Part shown: positions 1 to 4,695 of the stretch, piece after piece
Layout: the number at the start of each line of letters is the position of its first letter
How positions within the stretch are numbered: position 1 is the first letter of the stretch
Assembly (NCBI GenBank): GCA_013139755.1
Contig: WTAG01000267.1
Location: forward strand, 1 to 7,212
DNA: 7,212 nucleotides
From: Methylomarinum sp.
GTDB taxonomy: Bacteria > Pseudomonadota > Gammaproteobacteria > Methylococcales > Methylomonadaceae
Direction: 5' to 3'
The notes under the pieces: generated by a model
Told to the model about the DNA's origin: nothing
Databases searched by the model: none
Seen by the model: only the letters and a program-made list of their open reading frames with translations
Position numbers and translations under genes: made by a program

Positions 1-1367
1 AACCCACCGTAGACGCGAGAATATCCCCCGAAGGCCATCTATCGGTATTATCCAAGGCAGAAGTCAACAAATTGCTAGATACCAGCCAGGGTGGCTTGTA
101 TCAATTGTTACATAATTGTGCATTGGCCGTACTCAATTGCGGCAATTATATGGATGATGGCAAAGTACTGCTAGAACGCTACAGTTCTTTTTCCATCAAG
201 GTAATTCAAGAAGAACGAGGGATTAAGTTAGAAGTTAAAGGTGCACCAGCTAATGCCTTTGTTGATGAACAGATGATTCAGGGTATTAAAGAACACCTGT
301 TCGCCGTGTTACGGGATATTATTTATGTCAGTGACGAAATTAATGACAACCCTAAGTTTGACTTACAAAACTCCGAAGGCGTGACCAATGCCGTGTTTCA
401 TATTCTTAGAAATGCCAATATTGTTCGTCATCAAATCGAACCAAAACTAGTTGTTTGTTGGGGTGGACATTCTATATCGCGCGAGGAATACGCTTACACC
501 AAAGATGTCGGTTACGAAATCGGTTTACGGGATATGAATATCTGCACCGGTTGTGGACCAGGTGCAATGAAAGGACCAATGAAAGGTGCAACCATTGGTC
601 ATGCCAAGCAGCGAATTATTGACGGCCACTATATTGGTATTAGCGAACCGGGAATTATTGCTGCTGAATCCCCCAATCCTATCGTTAATGATCTAGTGAT
701 TTTGCCGGATATTGAAAAACGGCTAGAAGCATTTGTACGTACTGGACATGGCATCGTTCTATTTCCCGGCGGTGCAGGCACGGCAGAAGAAATTCTGTAT
801 TTGCTGGGTATTCTATTACACCCTGAAAATACCGAAATACCATTCCCGTTGATTTTTACTGGCCCCAAATGTGCGGAAGATTATTTTAAACAGATCAATC
901 AATTCATTGGCGATACACTGGGGTTTGAAGCACAGCAGCGTTATCAAATAATTATTGATGATTCCGCCCGTGTAGCGCGAGAAATGAAAGCAGGTATCCA
1001 GCGAGTACGGGAATTCCGAAGAAATAAGGGTGATGCTTATTATTTCAACTGGTCTTTAAAAATCAGTGCCGAATTTCAACAACCTTTTAACCCAACTCAT
1101 CAGAATATGGCCAATCTGAAATTACATAAAAATCAGGACCGTCACCAACTAGCAGCGAATTTACGCAGAGTTTTTTCTGGCATTGTCGCCGGTAATGTAA
1201 AAGACCAAGGTATCCGTGCTATTGAACAGCATGGCCTATTTAAAATCAGTGGTGATAGCGAGGTTATGGAACCGATTGATCAGTTATTAAGTGCTTTTGT
1301 AGCACAACATAGAATGAAATTACCCGGCAGTACAGCCTATGTACCTTGTTACAAAATTGTAAGATAA
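1..1367 (+). CDS. ppnN: Pyrimidine/purine nucleotide 5'-monophosphate nucleosidase (LOG family), 5'-partial
   Basis: PpnN (formerly YgdH) hydrolyses the N-glycosidic bond of nucleoside monophosphates, giving a free base and ribose 5-phosphate. In E. coli it is a cytosolic tetramer bound and stimulated by (p)ppGpp. The reading frame is open from base 3 (first full codon Pro) to TAA at 1365-1367, giving 454 visible residues, the same length as E. coli PpnN. The early segment ISPEGHLSVLS at residues 7-17 aligns with the E. coli N-terminus near residue 5, so only a few codons lie left of the window. A TTG at 72 is therefore internal, not the start. Three family regions can be seen: an N-terminal DUF4478-type domain; a central LOG/'lysine decarboxylase-like' Rossmann domain with WGGHS (153-157), CGPGAMKGPMKGA (184-196) and the signature PGGAGTAEE (255-263); and a C-terminal DUF3412-type domain containing FSGIVAGNVK and ending QHRMKLPGS...PCY. 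No frameshift or missing key residue is visible. The next gene is 272 bases downstream and probably separately transcribed. Confidence 0.95.
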   Translation, partial: PTVDARISPEGHLSVLSKAEVNKLLDTSQGGLYQLLHNCALAVLNCGNYMDDGKVLLERYSSFSIKVIQEERGIKLEVKGAPANAFVDEQMIQGIKEHLFAVLRDIIYVSDEINDNPKFDLQNSEGVTNAVFHILRNANIVRHQIEPKLVVCWGGHSISREEYAYTKDVGYEIGLRDMNICTGCGPGAMKGPMKGATIGHAKQRIIDGHYIGISEPGIIAAESPNPIVNDLVILPDIEKRLEAFVRTGHGIVLFPGGAGTAEEILYLLGILLHPENTEIPFPLIFTGPKCAEDYFKQINQFIGDTLGFEAQQRYQIIIDDSARVAREMKAGIQRVREFRRNKGDAYYFNWSLKISAEFQQPFNPTHQNMANLKLHKNQDRHQLAANLRRVFSGIVAGNVKDQGIRAIEQHGLFKISGDSEVMEPIDQLLSAFVAQHRMKLPGSTAYVPCYKIVR

Positions 1368-1426
1368 GTAATGATAGACTCTAGAGTAAGTCTAGTGTTT
1401 CATCAACCTTGGTTTGATGGGTAATA

Positions 1427-1501
1427 TAGCCTTGAGTAGCAATGCAGAATCAAGGAATCAAAGAGTAAAAACCTTGATTCCACTTTATTACATCAAGGCT
1501 A
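1427..1501. repeat. Nested inverted repeat / long hairpin with four alternating CCTTGA motifs
   Basis: The outer arms TAGCCTTGA (1427-1435) and TCAAGGCTA (1493-1501) pair perfectly over 9 bp. They can be extended by GTA (1436-1438) with TAC (1489-1491) across one bulged A. The inner arms GAATCAAGG (1447-1455) and CCTTGATTC (1472-1480) also pair perfectly over 9 bp around a 16-base loop. Because all four arms share the CCTTGA/TCAAGG core, an alternative fold is possible. In it arm 1 pairs with arm 2 (1430-1435 with 1450-1455, 6 bp) and arm 3 with arm 4 (1472-1478 with 1492-1498, 7 bp). The arms are seen directly; formation in RNA or as a DNA cruciform is inferred. There is no downstream T-run on either strand, so a simple intrinsic terminator is unlikely. 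Confidence 0.6.
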
Positions 1502-1556
1502 CGCAAAAGCAAACTTGCATTGACTCTCAACCGCAAGTTACTATTCAAAAGACCTG

Positions 1557-1572
1557 CAGCTAATCAGCTAAT
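1557..1572. repeat. Perfect 8-bp tandem repeat (CAGCTAAT x2)
   Basis: CAGCTAAT occurs twice back to back at 1557-1564 and 1565-1572, about 68 bases before the probable start codon of the Lon-like gene. It could be a direct-repeat regulator site or chance; no known operator consensus is recognised. Confidence 0.4.
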
Positions 1573-1639
1573 TTTATTGGTTGACTAATTGTCGCACTCT
1601 GTTGCAAATTACAGTCATAGCCATAACAAAAATAAAAAA

Positions 1640-4039
1640 ATGAAAACAAAGCCTCTAAACTCAAGCCAATTATATAAACCCTGCAATGTTGAGAATTTTC
1701 ATTTTAAAAGTACAGATGAATTGGAAGAAATAGACATCACTATCGGCCAGGACAGAGCTATTGATTCTATTCAATTTGGTATGCGTATTGAACAGAAAGG
1801 CTACAATATTTTTGCTCTGGCACCTGCAGGTACAGGTAAGCTAACCACGATACAACAACTGGTCACCCATGAATCCAAACTATTACCTATACCTTCTGAC
1901 TGGTGCTATATCAATAATTTTAGTGAACCAGCAAAACCTCAAGCCATTCAATTCGCAGCAGGAAAAGGAAAAGAATTTCAGCAGGATATGGAACAATTGA
2001 TTGATGAGCTTAGTGTTGCAATTCCGACCGCATTTGATGGTGATGAATATCGATCAAAAAGAGAAAATATAGAAGAAGAATACCGAAAAATGGAAATAAG
2101 TGAAATCAATCGGCTGAGAGATGACGCTTTAAATACACATATTATTCTTGCCGAAACTCCAACCGGTTACGCTTTTACCCCCATAGATGATAAAAGTAAC
2201 GTCATCGATACAGAACACTTTAATAAGCTGGACAAATCAGTTCAACAAAAATATCAAGAAAACATTATTAAGCTTCAACAACGCTTGCAAAAACTATTAC
2301 GAAAGTTCCCCTCATGGCGTAAGGAAACTAAACGTAAAATGCAGGCATTGAATAGAGATGTAGCAGCACTAGCAGTTAATCACTCCATTGATGAATTAAA
2401 AAGTAAATATGCCAAATATGAGCAAATAATCGCTTATCTTAATGATGTGGATGCAGATATTCTTAATCATGTAAATGATTTTATTCCGCAAAGAGAACAA
2501 ATATTGCCTTTTATGGAAACAATGAAAGAAGAAAACCCTTTCAAACGTTACCAGATCAACCTAATTGTTTCCAATTCAGCGCAAACAGCCGCACCTGTTG
2601 TTTATGAAGACCACCCCAATTATGCAAACCTGTTGGGTCGTGTTGATCATCATGCATATATGGGGGCTTTAACAACTGATTTCACCATGATTAAATCCGG
2701 CGCATTGCATAAAGCAAATGGTGGATATTTGATTCTGGATGCCCGTAAACTATTATTTCAACCTTACGCGTGGGAAAGTCTAAAAAGAACCTTACAATCA
2801 GGTGAAATACGCATTGAATCACTGGAACGTGCATTAAGTTTAATCAGTACGTCATCGTTAGAACCGCAACCGATTCCACTTAATTTAAAGATTATTCTTT
2901 TCGGTGATCGTTTGATTTATTATATTCTGAATCAATACGACCCAGAATTTCAGGATTTATTTAAAGTCGCCGCAGATTTTGACGACTCGGTAACACGCTC
3001 TAGCGCTGAACAAGAATATGTCAGGCTATTAGCAACTATCGCCAGAAACGATAAGTTACTCCCCCTTAATCCACAAGCCATTGCCCGAATCATAGAACAA
3101 AGTGCACGGCTCACTGGAGATGCCGAAAAACTTTCCACCCATTTGAGAAGTATTAAAGATTTATTAATCGAATCTGATTATTGGGCAAAGTTTAATGGCC
3201 ATGATTTGATTAGCAGTGGCGATGTTCAACAAGCGATTGAACAGAAAGTACATAGACTGGATAGAATACGGGAAAAAATGTATGAAAATATTCATCGTGG
3301 CACCGTGTACATCGATATAGAAAACAAAGTGATTGGACAAATTAATGCTCTATCTATATTGCAACTCGGTGAGTTTTCTTTTGGCCAACCAACACGTATC
3401 ACCGCCACAACCCGCATGGGAAATGGCAAAGTTATCGATATAGAAAGAGAAACTGAGCTAGGTGGTCCAATTCACTCCAAAGGCGTACTGATTTTATCCA
3501 GCCTTATAGCCTCACGTTATGCACGCACAACCGCTTTCTCAATGAGTGCAAGTCTGGTATTTGAACAATCTTATGGACAGGTTGAAGGTGATAGCGCATC
3601 ACTTGCTGAGCTATGTGTGATTTTGTCATCTTTGGCCGAAATTCCACTACGACAAGGTTTGGCTGTAACAGGCTCGATTAACCAACTCGGTCAAGTACAG
3701 CCCATCGGTGGCGTTAATGAAAAAATTGAAGGTTTTTTTGATATATGCAAAGAACAAGGCTTAACAGGAAACCAAGGCGTTATAATTCCTGCCAGTAATA
3801 TCAAATACCTCATGTTGCGTTGGGATGTTGTACATGCTGCAAAAGCAAAACAGTTTCATATTTATGCGGTAGAAACCGTTGATGAAGCCTTACATTTGTT
3901 AACAGATATAGAACCTGGGGTACGCAACGACAAAGGTGACTATGCTAAAACCTCATTTAATGGCAAAGTCGCCGCACAATTAGAATTATTTAATACTATT
4001 AAACAGGAATTTATTGCTGCTGATAAACAGAAGGCTTAA
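1640..4039 (+). CDS. Lon-like ATP-dependent serine protease (AAA_32 / LonC-helical / Lon_C family, MEROPS S16)
   Basis: This is a cytosolic Lon-family protease of the type related to YcbZ/LonB-like proteins, about 799 residues from ATG 1640. Visible in order are: an N-terminal segment with IGQDRAIDSIQFG near 35-47; a P-loop at 61-68 reading APAGTGKL; a long charged helical insertion at about 134-298, coiled-coil-like; the family block NLLGRVDHHAYMGAL at 330-344; HKANGGYLILDARKLL with the Walker B-position Asp at 367; an AAA lid; and the C-terminal Lon protease domain. The catalytic Ser is Ser652 in GDSASLAE and the Lys is Lys695 in GGVNEKIEGFF. Their 43-residue spacing equals that of E. coli Lon (679/722), so proteolysis looks intact. 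The P-loop keeps Gly-Lys but has Ala for the first Gly and Leu for the final Ser/Thr, so ATP hydrolysis is uncertain. An in-frame TTG at 1589 would add 17 His/Asn/Lys-rich residues that do not look like the family. Neither start has a clear Shine-Dalgarno; ATG 1640 is preferred. Physiological substrates of this family are poorly known. Confidence 0.92.
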   Translation: MKTKPLNSSQLYKPCNVENFHFKSTDELEEIDITIGQDRAIDSIQFGMRIEQKGYNIFALAPAGTGKLTTIQQLVTHESKLLPIPSDWCYINNFSEPAKPQAIQFAAGKGKEFQQDMEQLIDELSVAIPTAFDGDEYRSKRENIEEEYRKMEISEINRLRDDALNTHIILAETPTGYAFTPIDDKSNVIDTEHFNKLDKSVQQKYQENIIKLQQRLQKLLRKFPSWRKETKRKMQALNRDVAALAVNHSIDELKSKYAKYEQIIAYLNDVDADILNHVNDFIPQREQILPFMETMKEENPFKRYQINLIVSNSAQTAAPVVYEDHPNYANLLGRVDHHAYMGALTTDFTMIKSGALHKANGGYLILDARKLLFQPYAWESLKRTLQSGEIRIESLERALSLISTSSLEPQPIPLNLKIILFGDRLIYYILNQYDPEFQDLFKVAADFDDSVTRSSAEQEYVRLLATIARNDKLLPLNPQAIARIIEQSARLTGDAEKLSTHLRSIKDLLIESDYWAKFNGHDLISSGDVQQAIEQKVHRLDRIREKMYENIHRGTVYIDIENKVIGQINALSILQLGEFSFGQPTRITATTRMGNGKVIDIERETELGGPIHSKGVLILSSLIASRYARTTAFSMSASLVFEQSYGQVEGDSASLAELCVILSSLAEIPLRQGLAVTGSINQLGQVQPIGGVNEKIEGFFDICKEQGLTGNQGVIIPASNIKYLMLRWDVVHAAKAKQFHIYAVETVDEALHLLTDIEPGVRNDKGDYAKTSFNGKVAAQLELFNTIKQEFIAADKQKA

Positions 4040-4053
4040 TACAAATCAGGCGT

Positions 4054-4157
4054 ATGACAGACATCTTTGATTTATTTCATTCTCGCGCCAAAAACTGGAT
4101 GTACGTTTCACAGAACGAAACAATAATGAAGTCGTCAATGTACCGAAAATAACTTAA
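4054..4157 (+). other. Possible remnant or frameshifted tiny reading frame between the Lon-like and lipoprotein genes
   Basis: An ATG at 4054 opens a 32-codon frame beginning MTDIFDLFHSRAK and ending at TAA 4150-4152. A second frame, read from about 4095 to TAA 4155-4157, gives LDVRFTERNNNEVVNVPKIT, which looks more protein-like than the end of the first frame. The two would join into one peptide of about 35 residues if the A5 run at 4090-4094 had one more A. This could be a small gene broken by a single deletion, a sequencing error in a homopolymer, or chance. I recognise no family. Upstream there is only a weak AGG-containing ribosome site. Low confidence. Confidence 0.2.
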
Positions 4158-4159
4158 TC

Positions 4160-4165
4160 GGAGAG
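4160..4165 (+). promoter_or_regulatory. Ribosome binding site for the lipoprotein gene (decides a TTG start)
   Basis: GGAGAG lies six bases before TTG 4172-4174, an optimal Shine-Dalgarno arrangement. No ATG or GTG lies in a suitable place before the signal peptide, so this site supports TTG as the start. Confidence 0.75.
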
Positions 4166-4171
4166 ATAATT

Positions 4172-4591
4172 TTGCAACAACAAAGATGTTACTTATTTTT
4201 TTTACTTTGTATTGGCTTAGTCGGTTGTTCATCGACTATTGATTACAGAGGTAGAAACAAGTTTGAACCTCGAATTAAAGCTTTTGCTCATACCATACGC
4301 TGGAGCCAATTTGACGACGCACAAGGTTTTATACGCAAGCGTAACAATCAAATACCCAATCAAGACCTGGACTATCTAGAACAGATTAAAGTCACTAAAT
4401 ACGAACCTTTAGCGGAACAATCTCAAATAGTTTCAGATGAACAAACTCTAGAAAAAACCACCACTTATAAGATTGATTTTTACCACAAAGCAAATTATAA
4501 AATTAAATCTCAGCAATACGAACAGCTCTGGTGGTATGACGATACAGTTGGTGCCTGGTTTCTTGATTCAGACCTGCCCACATTTAGATAA
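4172..4591 (+). CDS. Small lipoprotein of unknown function
   Basis: The product is 139 residues, translated from TTG 4172 behind a strong GGAGAG site. Residues 1-18 form a lipoprotein signal peptide: a short polar start containing Arg5, a hydrophobic core, then the lipobox LVGC with Cys19 as the predicted lipidated residue. Ser at +2 after the Cys argues for sorting to the outer membrane by the Lol system rather than retention in the inner membrane. The mature part has no transmembrane segment. It contains IRWSQFDDAQGFI near 42-54, VTKYEPL near 74-80 and the C-terminal WWYDDTVGAWFLDSDLP near 122-138. This pattern resembles small uncharacterised lipoproteins I recall from pseudomonads and other gammaproteobacteria, in which the end reads as tryptophan-rich strands closing a small alpha/beta domain; that comparison is from memory. 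No catalytic motif is visible, so no function is assigned. The DUF748 gene begins 104 bases downstream, so a shared envelope role is possible but only by position. Confidence 0.85.
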   Translation: MQQQRCYLFFLLCIGLVGCSSTIDYRGRNKFEPRIKAFAHTIRWSQFDDAQGFIRKRNNQIPNQDLDYLEQIKVTKYEPLAEQSQIVSDEQTLEKTTTYKIDFYHKANYKIKSQQYEQLWWYDDTVGAWFLDSDLPTFR

Positions 4592-4614
4592 TAAAGACTT
4601 TGCAATGGTTGATC

Positions 4615-4641
4615 TAGGCATTCACTACCAGTAAATGCCTA
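4615..4641. repeat. 8-bp stem hairpin between the lipoprotein and DUF748 genes
   Basis: TAGGCATT (4615-4622) and AATGCCTA (4634-4641) are perfect inverted repeats around an 11-base loop, 23 bases after the lipoprotein stop codon. No T-run follows on either strand, so it is at most a weak or Rho-assisted terminator, an mRNA 3'-end stabiliser or a protein-binding dyad. A weak promoter-like pair, TTCACT 4621-4626 and TAAAAT 4645-4650 with an 18-base spacer, overlaps it; it could serve the downstream gene but is not strong enough to list on its own. Confidence 0.45.
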
Positions 4642-4695
4642 AACTAAAATACTCGGTTCAATTCCCATTAATAAAACAGGATAAATACCCATACA

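Larger units (their letters stand above)
1368..1639. other. Hairpin-rich intergenic region upstream of the Lon-like gene
   Basis: This 272-base stretch has no recognisable gene. It carries a run of inverted repeats: TAGACT/AGTCTA at 1375-1380 and 1389-1394, overlapping the perfect palindrome ACTCTAGAGT at 1378-1387; CATCAA/TTGATG at 1401-1406 and 1414-1419; the large nested hairpin at 1427-1501, listed separately; and AACTTGC/GCAAGTT at 1512-1518 and 1533-1539. None is followed by a run of T, so I do not call an intrinsic terminator for ppnN. Promoter matches are weak; the best guess is TTGCAT at 1515-1520 with TACTAT at 1539-1544 (18-base spacer), which is not enough to call. A 48-codon frame from ATG 1417 to TAA 1561-1563 is open but has no ribosome binding site. 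The region may hold a structured mRNA leader, a small RNA or a decayed repeat element; the sequence alone does not decide. Confidence 0.55.

Noticed and set aside
72..74. TTG as start codon of ppnN
   Set aside because: The frame continues upstream to the window edge with residues that match the N-terminus of E. coli PpnN, so this TTG is an internal Leu codon.
629..868. 79-codon open frame on the minus strand inside ppnN
   Set aside because: It lies wholly antisense to a well-conserved gene and its translation resembles no protein I know; it is a shadow frame.
1375..1419. Intrinsic terminator for ppnN at the first two hairpins
   Set aside because: The stems are only 6 bp, not GC-rich, and neither is followed by a T-run.
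1589..1591. TTG as start of the Lon-like gene
   Set aside because: The added 17 residues are His/Asn/Lys-rich, unlike the family, and there is no ribosome site before it; ATG 1640 fits better, though it also lacks a clear site.
1581..1610. Sigma-70 promoter from TTGACT at 1581-1586
   Set aside because: The -35-like hexamer is good, but no acceptable -10 hexamer lies 16-19 bases downstream (best is CAAATT).
2950..3138. 62-codon minus-strand frame inside the Lon-like gene
   Set aside because: It is antisense to conserved AAA-domain coding sequence and has no ribosome site or family resemblance.
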